From the NCBI GenBank assembly GCA_032719365.1, contig CM064868.1:2510001-2574000 (forward strand): a stretch of DNA of 64,000 nt, written 5' to 3'. This DNA comes from Prinsepia uniflora (taxonomy: Eukaryota > Streptophyta > Magnoliopsida > Rosales > Rosaceae). Below, one piece after another: positions 22,608 to 35,200 of this stretch (its first letter is position 1; each line of letters starts with the position of its first letter). The position numbers were made by a program, and so were the translations under genes. The notes under the pieces were generated by a model. The model searched no databases. It was given only the letters and a program-made list of their open reading frames with translations, and was not told the origin of the DNA.

Positions 22608-22700
22608 CTGTCAAGAGGCATAGATCAGATAACAATATTCTTAAAAGTCGAAAAGTAACTAGTACTAATCGCTAGCATAGCATGCTGACCACAACCTAGT

Positions 22701-22712
22701 GCTCTGATACCA
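22701..22712 (-). other. Primer-binding site of element C (initiator-Met tRNA type)
   Basis: Minus strand TGGTATCAGAGC, three bases after the 5' LTR end CCTGTCA. This is the usual tRNA-iMet complementary site of plant LTR retrotransposons. Confidence 0.88.
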
Positions 22713-22715
22713 AGC

Positions 22716-25478
22716 TGACAGGACCCGCCCCGATCCCACAGGGACCACAAGGGGACGTGCCCTGCTCCCGTCTGACACCCAACAATTCATACCAATTTTA
22801 ACCTCAAAACATCAAATGCATAAATAACCAAATTAAAGTCATACATCAAATCCGAATAAAACGAATGTCAGACAAGGGATGAAATCCAAAATTACAAGTT
22901 GCGAGCACGACTCTATAGTAAACCTGCGGGTACACCACCCAACAGGGGTTCAGGTACGCAGAAGTAGATCTATGCCTCAGCCTCAAGTTCCTCATCTACC
23001 TCAGTATCACGACCTGGAGGGGTTACAAAAAACATTAAGGGTGAGTGGACCGAAACTCAAGTTTATAAAATCATTTGATGAGTAAAACATATAATTTACC
23101 CCTCCGTTTTCCAAACATGCATGCATCCGTAATTAAAACCATCAATCATATAATATGAACCATAGGGTATATAATAAAACCATAAGTATAATTTTAGTTG
23201 CTGCACTATACATTCCAATCCCGACATCCCTGATGTCTGACGTCCCTGACGTCCAATAAGATCACAATCACAAGGCTACCCGTGCCACTCGGGTCTCAAT
23301 TCCGAGTTCAATCCCCGAACCCCGTTCGGGTACAGCATCCCTGATGCTTAGCGTCATAGACGCTGGACGTTCTAGACGTCCGTGACCTCTCCGGGGTACC
23401 TCATCCGGAGGAGACAGTATCATATGAATGGATCTATACAGTGCAGTACCAAATACATTTTATTGATATCCACATGCAAGCATATATATACATAGATAGA
23501 ATCCGAACCAATCATTAAGCTTCATCGGACGGGTCTCAAGCCCAAATACCGTGAAACGTGCCATAACCATATTTTCCATATCATCAAAACCATTATTGTT
23601 TTTAGCATGTGAATAAGTATAATAAACCAGAAAACATTTATGCACGCAAGGGTTTAAGAAAATGGCCCACTCACAGTACAATCCTGCTGAAAACCGAGCG
23701 TATACCCTCGATCTGGTGCAATTATACAATCCCTGTCATATCCAAAGTATACGTAAGGGTCCATACAAACCCCAAACATTTAACCATGAAACCCTAGACC
23801 GAAATCGGCCCGGGAAAGCCGCCCGAACGCGCTTCCCAAAGCAATAAACCTCATTTTGACCAACTTAATGATCTCCGATCGACCCGAAACCACCGCCATT
23901 GGATCCGGATCTTCGAAACCTAAAGAATGGTGGTGGTCCCACCAAAAACACTGTTCACACGCGCCCCCACGCGCCGGTCAACGCTTCGGTCAACGCAGGA
24001 ACAGTCCCTGCTGACGTCAGCATGACGTCATCTGACAGTTGTCAGGTCTGACATGTCAGACTCTGACAGGTGCCACGTGTCAACAACTGATTGGTCCACC
24101 TCACTGATCTGTCAGGCCACGTGTCAGATCTGACATGTGCCACGTGTCAGCACGGCACTGGTCCACGTCACTGACATGTCAGTGACACGTGGTAATCCCT
24201 GACTAGTCCACTTTATTGACATGTCAGTGCTGACTGTGCACTGACATGTGACACGTGTCGGCTCACGGTTGGTCCACGTCACCTGACAGTTTGACAGGGT
24301 GCCACGTCATCACCTCTGTCCTCAGACAGGTTGACCCGTATTTCTACAACTCGGGTCGATCAGACCCGCGATCATGACCCGGTCACCATTTCTTCCACAC
24401 TCAACCATTTCAGTCCTAGTTTCTTCCTAGATGCTCGTCTCAATCCCAGAAAGGGTTCTACCTATTCAAAATCAATCAACAAGGACTAAATCGAAGACTT
24501 ACCTCGATTGCACAGTCCTGGTTCCCGTCGCCGTTTGTCCTCTGTTCAGGCCACCTCAGACCACGAAAACGAGCCCTCTAGGTTCCTAACAGTCCATAGA
24601 ACTGATTAGGGTCAATTTAACACAAAATTATGCGTTGGAATTTAAATTACCAAAATCTGGGTTTTTGAAACCGTTTCGGGTTTTGGAACCGGCTCACCTC
24701 GCCGCCGTCTGCCGCCGTCCGCCGCCGTGCCTCAGTCCCTCCCCGCGAGTCCAGTAATACACAGACACAAAAACCAGGTGCAATGCATCAGTGCTGGATC
24801 GATGGACAGTGAGTGAGGGTGTCGGGTGAGGATTATATAGAAAATGGAGGGAAATGGATGGATGGCCCAGATTGAATCTCAGGAATGAGATCAAGGGCTG
24901 AGATCAGATCTAGAGGTTTCAGATCAATGGCTGGAATTAAAAGTTGGTTTTAATGGTATTTAAACCCATAGTGGATCCGATCCAATCTAGCCAATGGGTG
25001 AGTGACTCACTCACCAGGTGTCCTCCAATCAGATTTCCAAAATAAAATATTTGGCACGCAAACCGAGATACGAACCTCCCGATTTCACGTCTCTGACCAT
25101 AACTTCCTCGTACGGAGTCCGATTTCGGCGTGCCGCCTGTCTACGGACTCAGGACGTCGAGACCTACCTAACGGTCCTTGAGTCAACTGAAAATTAGCTG
25201 TCAAACGAAAAGTCAACATTTCCACCCCCAAATGTCCAAATTACGGTAATACCCCTGAACTTCCGATAGTCATAACTTCCTCCCTGATCGTCCGAATTGG
25301 ACGTGCCACCTGTCTATGAACTCATGACGTCCCGAACTACGTCACAGTCATAAGTCAAAGTCCGTTTAATTCATCAATCAAAAAGTCAACAATTTGGCCA
25401 TACCAATCACAAGGGTAAAAGCGTCAAATCACACATTAAATTACAATATTGAAATCCTCGAATTTCCGGGGTGTTACA
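22716..25478 (-). mobile_element. 5' LTR of element C (2763 bp)
   Basis: Complete copy with both termini (TGTAACACC... and ...GGGTCCTGTCA on the minus strand). It carries the same TATATAAT box (about 24832-24839), ACGT-rich array (24000-24310), hairpins (23220-23380) and decamers (23041-23050 and 23665-23674) as the 3' LTR. Confidence 0.92.
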
Positions 25479-25624
25479 AAGAAACTTTTGAGGGTTTGTA
25501 ATTCTTAAAATTGATTGAGTCTGATCAATTTATTTGTTTTATTAAGTTATTGGGTGTCCTTTAAGAAGATGACTTCTTCTCCTTTTATAGGCAGCAAATG
25601 AGTGATGATGGTCGATACATGTAT
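25479..25624. other. Older flank between element C and solo LTR F
   Basis: This 146-bp segment continues, across F, at 43377. It contains GATGACTTCTTCTCCTTTTATAGG and no open frame of note. It may be part of an older, unidentified repeat or unique DNA. Confidence 0.35.
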
Positions 25625-26516
25625 TGTAATGACCCACCCCGTAATCACAGCATTACCAAGAGATTAATGAGATTTAATCAAGGATTATCGGACGATTTGT
25701 GGTGAAATGATGATTTTGCCCATAGAGGGGAAAATGTTGACTTTTGACCCCGGAAGTCATTTGCTCATGGACTGAGGCTCATTGCGTAGATCACGAGATG
25801 GTGATTATGTAAATAGGAAGCACATCGATTTTGGACGTCAGGAAGTTATTTTACGGGTCAAGAATCATTTTAATCGGGATTATTCATTACACATTTTACG
25901 ATAAGGGTGGATTGTTGTTTGTTTGGTTGTGGGACCTAAAATATGTTATCCTGGACCACATGATGAGTGACAAGTCTCATTGACTCATTTCCCTAGCATG
26001 CATCTCATTTCTCCATTCCTATTTCAAACCACCTGAAACCCTCACCCATCATTTCTTCATTGTTTCCTTCAGTTGGGGCTGGTTGAGGGCCACAGAAAGT
26101 GAGGGTGAGGTCGAGAAAGACTAAGTGAGAATGGTGGTTAGCTGGGAAACCCCAAGAAAAAGGTAAGCCCGTGTGTGTTAAATTTTAGGTTTCGACTTGG
26201 GTTATTGATACTGTGTTCTGAGGCCAGGATTACATTCCTTGAGCTCTTGCGAACACGTAGGAACAAAAAAGAAAGGAAAATGAGGCAGGAATCGTCCTAG
26301 GGACAAGCTCGAAGGTTAGTCGTGAGTTTTGATCGTGACCTGGGGATTTACAGGTATGTTTTCTTGTTTTCAAGCTCGTAGAGCGGTTTCTGTGTAAGAG
26401 ACGAGTTCAAGGGTGAAAGAATGGCAGAAAAAAAGCTGAGAAATGGTTGAGTTAGAACCAGGTCAAGTATACGGGTCGAACGACCCGCTACAGTCATTCA
26501 GGTCGACCAGGCTAGA
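25625..26516 (+). mobile_element. Solo LTR F, first piece
   Basis: Begins TGTAATGACCCACCCCGTAATC, preceded by target duplication TGTAT (25620-25624). It is interrupted at 26516 by element D, whose own duplication CTAGA includes the last five bases. The other pieces are 39012-39970 and 42835-43376. Together they make about 2.38 kb of LTR and end at a matching TGTAT (43377-43381). Confidence 0.85.
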
Positions 26517-28145
26517 TGTAACGCCTCGGAAATTCAGAAATAAATTTTGTAAAATAATGAATAAATGACGTTTTTACCCTTGTGAATAGTATGGTCAATT
26601 TGTTGACTTTTTGATTGGTGAATCAAACGGACATTGACCGATGACCGTGACGTAGTTCGGAACGTCATGAGTCCATAGACAGGTGGCACATCCAATTCCG
26701 ACGATCGGGGAGAAAGTTATGACGTTCGGAAGTTCGAGGACATTTTCGTAATTTGGACGAAAATAGGGAAAATTTTGACTTTTTGTTTGACAACTAATTT
26801 TCACATGATTCGAGGACCGTTAGGTAGGTCTCGATGTCATGAGTACAACGACAGGCGACACGTCGAAAATGGAGTTCGGGTGACCAAGTGACAGGTCACG
26901 GAAGTCTAGGGGCAAAATGGTAATTTGTCGAACCAGGGGCAAAATGGTCTTTTAACCATGATCAGACAATGACACCTGTCCTTTGTCTTCTTCTTGCCCC
27001 TGAGAACATGGAATCGGGTCTTAAGGAAAACATAATCATATGGACATTAACCCCTAAATCATGGCTTGTCTTAATCATTGCCAATTTAACAGCTGATAAC
27101 CCATTTGTCTCAGCCTCATTGTGTATTTGTGTAATTGAGAAACCGAATTGAGAGAAAAGGAACTCGAGAGACTGAGAGGTGACGGGTGTACACAGTTCGA
27201 AAATTCAGAAAAATCAAGGGAAATTCGAATTCGAAATTGTGAGCTAGGAGAAGGGAAATTGAGGATTGAATTAAGCTTCTGGGATCAAAACGAAACTGTC
27301 TGCAACAAAAACGAAGAGAAATCGTGTCGAATTGGGGAAGAACAGAAGCTTCCATGGCTACTTAAAATTGAGCTTGGGTTCTACTAGCTGGAGGTAAGGA
27401 ATTATCAAATTGATCTTGTAAAAACGTTCCTTACACTCTCACGATACTAACTGTATGAATTAATTTGAAAATCAGGGACGAAATCGATAAACCCGAATTG
27501 AAAACCCGTCGAAGGTTGATCGTGAAGTCGTGAGGTTTTAGACCCTAATTGAGGTAATTGAACTTGCAGAACTTGAATTCAGTTGGATTAGATGAGATCA
27601 GTTGAAATAATGGATCGATTTGAGGTCGAATTGAATGAGTTTGAATCGAGTTCTATCGCGGTTTTCCAACCCGTTTATCAGAAAATCCGGGTGAAGACGA
27701 CGTACTGTAGCAACACTGTGCTACGCGCATGGTTTTCACGCGCAGCCGCTTGCGGCGGCGCGTGAGGGCGCGTGGATGGGAATTCGGCGAACTGGTCAAC
27801 ATGAAACTTGATGTTCTCGATGATACGAACCTATCCGCGTTGGTTTCGGGTCAATCGGATATGGTTTCGGAGTAGTTTCGAGTACCCGATGCGTTTAGTT
27901 TATATTTATATAATATTATAAAATTCCGACGATTAGGGGATTCTTATATGAGGACCATATGATAGTCTAGTAACCTTAAATCACTTTGTTTGACAGGCTG
28001 GAATATTCCCGGGACGTCGGAAGAAAGCGAACAGCTCGAGGCTGAACAATACGGACGGTGTGTGTGAGTGGACTTTGTTTTCTAACCGTGATGCATGCAT
28101 ATATGATTTAAATGCTTTATTATATGATTTGGCATGATTTGGCAT

Positions 28146-31100
28146 CACTTATAAATTATGGTTCTGAAATCACACCCTAGGGTTCCACCGAACCCAACTG
28201 CCTTCTGCAGTAAAATCCACAACCTGACCGACCCCGCGGTCCTGACATCGTAGAGACGTCAAATCCAATCCAATCGTCAACTCAACGTGGGTTCCATCGT
28301 GGCTTCCACCACGAAGGTCATCGGCTAACTCCGATGCACCAACACCCCGTACACTAGCCAACACTACCAGGGTCCATATTTTAGACCATTACTCAACTGA
28401 GTTTCGCATTTCCATAACATTATTCAAATGGGGTTCCCTGAACCCAGCTGTGCCCAGTAGCACAACAATCCATCAACACATGACCGAACCGACGGTCCCA
28501 CATTACCAGTTAACCACAAACAACCCCACTTGGGTCGAATCACGTTAACGCACGGCGTATCGGGCCAAACACCTTCTATCCACTACTCAAACCCAAAACT
28601 ATCTATCAGGTTGACAACGGAATTGCAGCCCAAAGAGACATCACACCCTCGACCTTCGCGCACAAAAGAGCAAACCTGCTCTGATACCACTTGACACGAC
28701 CCATCCCAATCCCCCCGGGATTACCATGGAATGTGTCATGCTCCCCTCTGACAAGAGGTGTCAGACAAGGGATAACCTGTTGCCACTGCCCAACCTGGCT
28801 TCCAGAGTGCGCAAGGATCGATGGAGGAGGTGTGCTATGTCCCAGTCTCTGCTGCAGTCGCATCCGTAATCAACCTGAAGGGCATTAAAAAAAAAGCTGT
28901 GAGTGGACGAAAATAAACAAGTCTGTTTAAAACATTTAAAAGGCATTTATGCCCCTCAGTAAAAACATATGAATGCACCAAAAACCAATGATCACATATT
29001 TATTTAGAAATAACCATTAGGGCCTTCGCCCGGAAACCAAGCATAGTTTCAAATCCCAAAAGTTAGTCCAAGAGTTATTTCATAAATCCAGTAATATACA
29101 TTTATTATTTTTCCATCTCCAGCATCCCTGATGCCTAGCGTCCCAGACGCTTGACGTCCCCGACGTCATATCTCACGGTCTTAAGCAACACGTGCTGCCC
29201 GGGGTCTCACCAGGTCCATATCTCTGACATCCCCGATGTCTGACGTCCCCGACGTCAATCATAGCAATCCTGCTCTTGAGTCACTATACGGTCCAGCTGC
29301 TCGGTACAATGACCCATCGCAGACAATGCACCGTGACTTCCCCAGTGTCCCCGACACCTAGAGGAGACCAATATATATCCTCGTATCAAGATGGTTTTAT
29401 GGAACACATTTTATTATTCATTTCCAAAATATCACAAGGGCCCTGCCCCGAATTTCCATAAAACCGTCATAAGTCCAAATAGTTGATTATTAAATACGAA
29501 ATCATTTATTCGATTCCATTTTAGGGTCCCCGACCCAAAATCACATATATAAATCAACTGGGCCCCTAGCCCGATTTCATAAGTCAACTGGGCCCCTGGC
29601 CCGATTTTACTTTATCAAATCCGTAACTGTTTCATAAAATCATATCCGAACCACAATTATGGAAATCAGTGTAAATCCGAAAAAACCTCGATTTACGTGC
29701 AACCCGTAAATCGCCTCGAAATGCGTGAAATCACATAAATTCACTGATATCCAAATAAAAGCATATAAAAGCAATTATAACAATTATGAAACAGTTATGC
29801 ATGCATCGAATTTATAAAACCAATGTCCACTCACAGACCGTTTAACCGAGCACCTCGATTCGCGTGCCATAGGCCTTCCTGGGCCACACCACTATCACCG
29901 GGACTCCCAATCCTGTCCAAATCACATTAGAGGGTTACTAACCTCTACATTAACATCCTATTCAAGTCCCGTAATTTTCCCAAACTTTTAACTATTTTTA
30001 AACTGGATTTAAAATCTTCGGACATCCCGAACAATATCGAAACGGGGTCCGATTGACACGAAACCAACGCTAAAATGTTCGTTACATTGTATAGGACAAA
30101 AGTCATGTTGACTTCACCTCGAGATTTGTGCCCACGCGCCGCCGTGAGTGGCTGCGCGTGAAAGCCACGCGCTTGCTACAGTGACTGCTACAGTCATCAT
30201 CCTCACCCGTATGACTGGTAAACGGGTCTGATTACCCGTGATCTGACCCGGCTAGATTCCTCCCAATTCCAACTCATTTCCTTCAATTGATTAATCAGAT
30301 AGCACCGTTAGAGACCCAATTATGGTTCTATAAACTTAATTACACATATTAACCTTAAATCCAACAATTCATCCAAGATTGAACTCACGGTTTTAACATT
30401 CGAAACTCACTCGAATCAGCATGGTTTTCAAATTAAATGACACAGTAGTTTCGTATGACCAAAACAATCATTAATCCGTAACCAATTTCATAAATCCTTA
30501 CCCGTAGGTGGTTGTCCTCAAACTCCAAATTTCCCAGAAACTGGAACATGTGTCCATGACCAAACCGTGATCGATTCCCCTGCCAATCGACACGGTTGAT
30601 CTCCAAATGGTCCAAGAAGACCATCACAGCCTTTGGTTTCATCCAAAACGTCTCACATTTTAAATTCCGATTTTCCCTCTATTTTTTCCAGATTTTCCCG
30701 TTTCTGATTTCTCTCCAGTTTGACAGCCACAACCTGCTCAGTATGATCCTCTCGACTTACACTCATTCCCTTTAATCCAATTCAGTCATTAAAAGTGCCC
30801 CAAAGCACCACTCAGTCCTCTGTGTAAAGCTTCCTGCACTGACCCGAAACCAATATAAAAACAGTGCCCATGTTCTGTGATCTGATGCCAACCCACACCA
30901 TGTGCATCCACACCACAAAGCTAACCCAAATCAGTCCATCAATGATAAACAATCCATGGAACAGATCGCACAAAACATCCAATTTCACGGCTGTTTCGAT
31001 CAAACAGTGCCCCTGTGAAATTACCATTTTGCCCTTGTGCAGAAAATTACCAAAATGCCCCTCACGCATCCAGATCCGTAACTTGGTCATTCGAACTCCA

Positions 31101-31500
31101 ATTGATGTGTGTCGCCTGTCTACGAACTCAGGGCATCGAGACCATCCTAACGGTCCTTGGCTCTCGGCCATCAGACCTCCCGATCAAAAAGTCAACATTT
31201 TCCCCTATTTCGTCCAAATTACGAAAATGCCCTTGAACTTTCGAACGTCATAACTTTCACCATGAATGTCGGAATCGAACGTGCCACCTGTCTATGAACT
31301 CGTGACGTCCCAAACTACGTCACGGTCATTGGTCAAAGTCCATTTGACCGTCCGAATTAAAAGTCAACGTTTTGCCCACGTCTAGGGGCAAAACGGTCAT
31401 TTTGCATAATTCGTCCGACATACTCAACTAATCCCAGATTAGTCATTCTAAAACATAATTAAATCATATTAAATCCCTATATTTGGGACGGGTCGTTACA
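28146..31500 (-). mobile_element. Truncated element H inside the 5' LTR of D
   Basis: Minus strand: a complete LTR from 31500 (TGTAACGACCCGTCCC) to 28692 (GGGTCGTGTCA), 2809 bp, then primer-binding site TGGTATCAGAGC (28678-28689), then about 530 bp of internal DNA to 28146 with no gag frame. No second LTR is present. The right end is clean; the left end coincides with loss of about 1.17 kb of D's LTR, so a deletion after insertion probably removed the rest of H. The non-coding internal start suggests a LARD-like non-autonomous element. Its LTR carries hairpins at 29122-29357 and the decamer pair (29825-29834 and 28899-28908). Confidence 0.85.
29122..29357 (-). repeat. Hairpin array in LTR H
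   Basis: Plus-strand hairpins with CCN loops: GCATC/GATGC (29122-29134), GCGTC/GACGC (29138-29150), GACGTC/GACGTC (29153-29167), GACATC/GATGTC (29226-29240), GACGTC/GACGTC (29242-29256) and GTGTC/GACAC (29345-29357). These are the same hairpin classes as in LTR A (9255-9492) in the same relative order when read in sense, although the two LTRs are in opposite orientation. Confidence 0.87.
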
Positions 31501-31613
31501 TGTGTGGTGTATGTATATAAGTTTGGTTACTTGTGGTACTTTTTAGTTATTGTCAGACGGGAGCAGGATTCATCACGACTATCGAGGGATAATCAGGATG
31601 GGTCTTGTCAAAT

Positions 31614-31625
31614 TGGTATCAGAGC
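31614..31625 (+). other. Primer-binding site of element D
   Basis: TGGTATCAGAGC, three bases after the 5' LTR terminal TGTCA. It is identical to the site in C and H and complementary to the 3' end of initiator-Met tRNA. Confidence 0.9.
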
Positions 31626-31705
31626 ATTAGGTTACGGTCTGAGTCTTGCACATTAGTGTGCACGAGTTGTGATACTGATATGTTTCTCTTACAGAACATC
31701 ACAAT

Positions 31706-32293
31706 ATGTCTTCGAGACGCGAGCCCCGTGCACAGCCTGGTGATGAGTTTGGGGGTCCATACGTAGAGAGAGCTCAACGTTTAGGGGCCATTGGATTCAC
31801 TGGCCAGACCGACCCAGAAGAGGCCTATGAGTGGATTACTCAATTCGAGCGGATCTTCGAGATTATGCAATGTCCACCAGGAGATATGGTTCCACTAGCC
31901 ACATTTATGCTAAGTAGCAAAGCATACCGATGGTGGCGTGGATTGCAGCTGACAGGGATGGATGCCCGCACCCTGAGTTGGGAGGATTTCCACCATCGTT
32001 TCCTGGACCAGTTCTATCCTCGCTCATTTCGTAATGCTAGGGAGGTTGAATTCCTACAACTACATCAGGGGGACTTGTCAATGGCAGACTATGAGCAGAA
32101 ATTCCTGAACCTGTCCAATTTTGCTCCTCTATACGTAGCCAACGAGGAGGACAAGTGCCGAAGGTTTGAGCAAGGACTGAGGAATGACATCCGGGGAGCT
32201 GTGACTGTTGGAACTTATGCCACCCTGCGAGAGTTGTCCGATGCAGCCGCACGAGTTGAGGTGACCCTGCCAGTAGCAGTACTCAGGTTCTAG
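31706..32293 (+). pseudogene. gag of element D, truncated by a frameshift
   Basis: 195 codons starting MSSRREPRAQPGDEFGG, with the retrotransposon gag core (YRWWRGLQLTGMDARTLSWE; FLDQFYPRSFRNAREVEFLQ). The frame leaves the family pattern after VEVTLPV and stops at 32291-32293. The rest of gag continues in other frames to about 32720. Its zinc knuckle (about 32510-32550) reads SFYCREPSHFKRDC, so the first of the three cysteines is lost. Confidence 0.9.
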
Positions 32294-35200
32294 TCGACGC
32301 CGGACCGTCAGTATCAGGGATCTGCAAACCAGAGGTCCTCCAAGAGAGGTAATTATGGCTCTGGATCTTTCTCGTGGCGCCCGTCCGAGTTATGGAGTTG
32401 GGGGTACACAGACATTTGGGTTCCGACTTCCAGCGACTGCACAGTTCAGTGAGGCATCGGTGGGATCCACTAACCGACAGAGTAATGACTGGGGAAATGT
32501 TCTTGTCAGCTTTTACTGTAGGGAGCCAAGTCACTTCAAAAGAGACTGTCCACGATTGGTCTGTAGTAGTGGTACCGGATGAGGCACTACTGAGCGGGGC
32601 CCTAGTACAACCTCGGCTTCAAATGCTACAAGTGGGAGAGGAGGTGGCAGAACTCATGGTGGATCTAGTGGCTCACGAGGGCGTGGTCGGACTTCGGGAC
32701 CACATGCTCGAGTCTATGCAGTGACTCAACAGGAGGCCCGGGCAGCCCTGGAGGTGGTGACAGGTATGCTTACTATTTTCAGTAATCATGCACGTACTTT
32801 ATTAGACCCGGGAGCTACCAACTCTTTTGTTTCTCGGGAGTATACACTGTTGGCAGATAGAGAGATTTCTGCGATCGGGTGTGAGATGGGAGTCGGTACA
32901 CCGACTGGAGAGTTGTATGTAGTAAACCAGGTGATACGAGGATACCCTATTGTGATAGGGGATGTGCATCTAGTGGTTGATTTGATACTCCTAGACTCGT
33001 GTGACTTTGATGTTATCCTCGGGATGGATTGGCTGACAACCCATTTTGCCTCTATCGAGTGTTTCGATTAGAGGGTGGTACTTCGGAGCCCTGGATTACC
33101 TGAAGTGATATTTCAGGGAGATCGGAGGGTGTTACCCCCTAGAGTCATATCAGCCCTCTTGGCAGATAGATTTTTGAGGAATGGCTGCCAGAGTTATTTA
33201 ACTTATGTTGTTGATGTACGAGATGCACTAGCCAAGGCCAAGGACATCCCAGTAGTGTGTGAATTTCCAGATGTATTCCCTGAGGATTTACCAGGATTAC
33301 CATCTTCTCGGGAGATTGAGTTCAACATCGAACTAATTCCTAGTACACGACCTATTTACTTGACACCTTATCGGATGGGGAGCCCCAGTATTGTTTGTGA
33401 AAAAGAAGGAAGGGAGTTTGAGACTATGCATGGATTACAGGCAACTCAATAAAGTCACGATAAAGAATAAGTACCCTTTGCCTCAGATTGATGATCTGTT
33501 TGATCAATTAAGGGGAGCTAAGTATTTTTCGAAGATTGATCTTCGTTCTGGTTACCACCAGTTAAGGATTCGAGAGGAGGACATTCCAAAAACAGCCTTT
33601 CGAACTCGATATGGTCATTATGAATTTCTGGTGATGCCATTTGGATTGACTAGTGCACCTGCAGCATTCATAGATTTGATGAACCGAGTATTCCGGAAGT
33701 ACCTTGACCGATTTGTTATTGTGTTCATTGATGACATTCTAGTGTATTCAAGCAGTAAGAGGGCACATGAGGAGCATTTGAGGATTGTGCTTGATACGCT
33801 AAGGAGGAACCAGCTCTTTGCCAAACTGAGTAAGTGCCAATTTTGGTTAACTAGTGTTGGTTTTCTGGGACATGTGATTTCCATGGATGGAATTCGTGTT
33901 GATCCCCAGAAGATTGAAGCTATAGAAAACTGGGAGCAGCCGAAAACAGTGACCAAAGTAAGGAGCTTTTTGGGTTTGGTCGGTTACTACAGACGTTTCG
34001 TGGAAGGATTCTCTGCGATTGATGCTCTAATGACCCGCTTAACCAGGAAAGGAATCAAGTTCGTTTGGGGTGAAGAATGCGAGCAAAGTTTCCAGGAACT
34101 GAAGAAAAGGTTGACCTCCGCTCCTATCTTAACCCTTCCGGATGATAATGGGGAGTTTGAGGTGTACAGTGATGCATCCTTACACGGATTGGGGTGTGTG
34201 TTAATGCAACATGTAAAGGTGATTTCATATGCCTCTCGACAACTGAAACCGCATGAACGTAACTATCCTACCCATGATTTGGAATTAGCTGCGGTGGTAC
34301 AAGCCCTGAAGATCTAGAGACATTACTTGTATGGTGAGACATGTAGACTTTTCACTGATCATAAAAGTTTGAAGTAATTTTTCACACAAAAGGAATTGAA
34401 TTTGAGACAGAGACGATGGTTAGAGCTAATCAAGGATTACGACTGCACGATTGAGTACCATCCTGGAAAAGCTAATGTAGTAGTTGATGCATTGAGTCGG
34501 AAATCAGCTCATACTGTGGCACATCTATGAATGGTGCGCTTGCCCTTATTGGTTGAACTCTGTAGGACTGGAGTTACTTTGGGATTGGATAACTAAGGTG
34601 GCTTGCCGGCTAGTTTCCAGGTGCGACCGATTCTTATTGATCGAGTCATTGAAGCCCAACTTGAAGACCCTATCTTGTGTGTCCTCCGAATTGAAGCTGA
34701 TGCGGGGGAACGGCAAGATGTTGCAATTAGAAGGGATGGAGCCTTAGTAAAGGACGGACGGCTGTGTGTACCCGAAGATGTAACATTAAAGAAAGAGATT
34801 CTGGAAGAGGCCCATAGTTCAGCTTATGCTATGCATCCAGGTGGGACGAAAATGTAATGTACGCTACGAGAGCATTATTGGTGGCCGGGTATGAAACGGG
34901 AGATTGCAGAGTATGTTAGTAAGTGCTTGGTATGTCAACAAGTAAAGGCTGAAAGGCAAAGACCCTATGGAGCACTGTAACCACTACCGATCCCGGAATG
35001 GAAATGGGATCATATAACAATGGATTTTGTTTTTAAACTTCCCAGAACGCCTAAAGGACACGATGAAGTCTGGGTAATTGTGGACAGGCTTACCAAATCA
35101 GCACATTTCCTACCTGTGAGGGAAGACTTTCAGTTGACGCAGTATGCCAGACTCTTCATTGACGAGATTATTCGACTACATGGCACTCCTGTCTCTATTG

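Larger units (their letters stand above)
13798..25478 (-). mobile_element. Complete but inactive Ty3/gypsy chromovirus C (Tekay/Del-like)
   Basis: Reading on the minus strand: 5' LTR (25478-22716), primer-binding site, gag interrupted by a solo LTR, protease, reverse transcriptase, RNase H, integrase, chromodomain-like tail, polypurine tract and 3' LTR (16553-13798). Gene order and the FIDDIL reverse-transcriptase motif fit chromoviruses; the long LTRs suggest the Tekay/Del lineage. The LTRs differ by scattered substitutions and a few small indels (for example a 12-bp GCTGACGTCACT difference near 15070), so the insertion is fairly recent. The 3' LTR lacks the outer 24 bp present in the 5' LTR and no target duplication can be seen; AAGAA follows the 5' LTR. 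Confidence 0.93.
26517..31610 (+). mobile_element. 5' LTR of D, disrupted by element H
   Basis: 26517-28145 and 31501-31610 align with the 3' LTR (36096-37730 and 38902-39011). The part equivalent to 37731-38901 (about 1.17 kb) is missing and replaced by H sequence. The LTR ends GGGTCTTGTCA. Confidence 0.88.

Noticed and set aside
28170..28364. 64-codon minus frame in H that looked like a possible gag or protease piece
   Set aside because: No gag, knuckle or protease motif; it is better explained as non-coding internal DNA of a non-autonomous element.
29100..29360. CRISPR-like or satellite array
   Set aside because: Units differ in sequence and spacing and are hairpins rather than identical direct repeats; the organism is a plant.
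26517..31610. A single 5.1-kb LTR for element D
   Set aside because: Comparison with the 3' LTR shows an internal foreign block (28146-31500) with its own LTR ends and primer-binding site in the opposite orientation.
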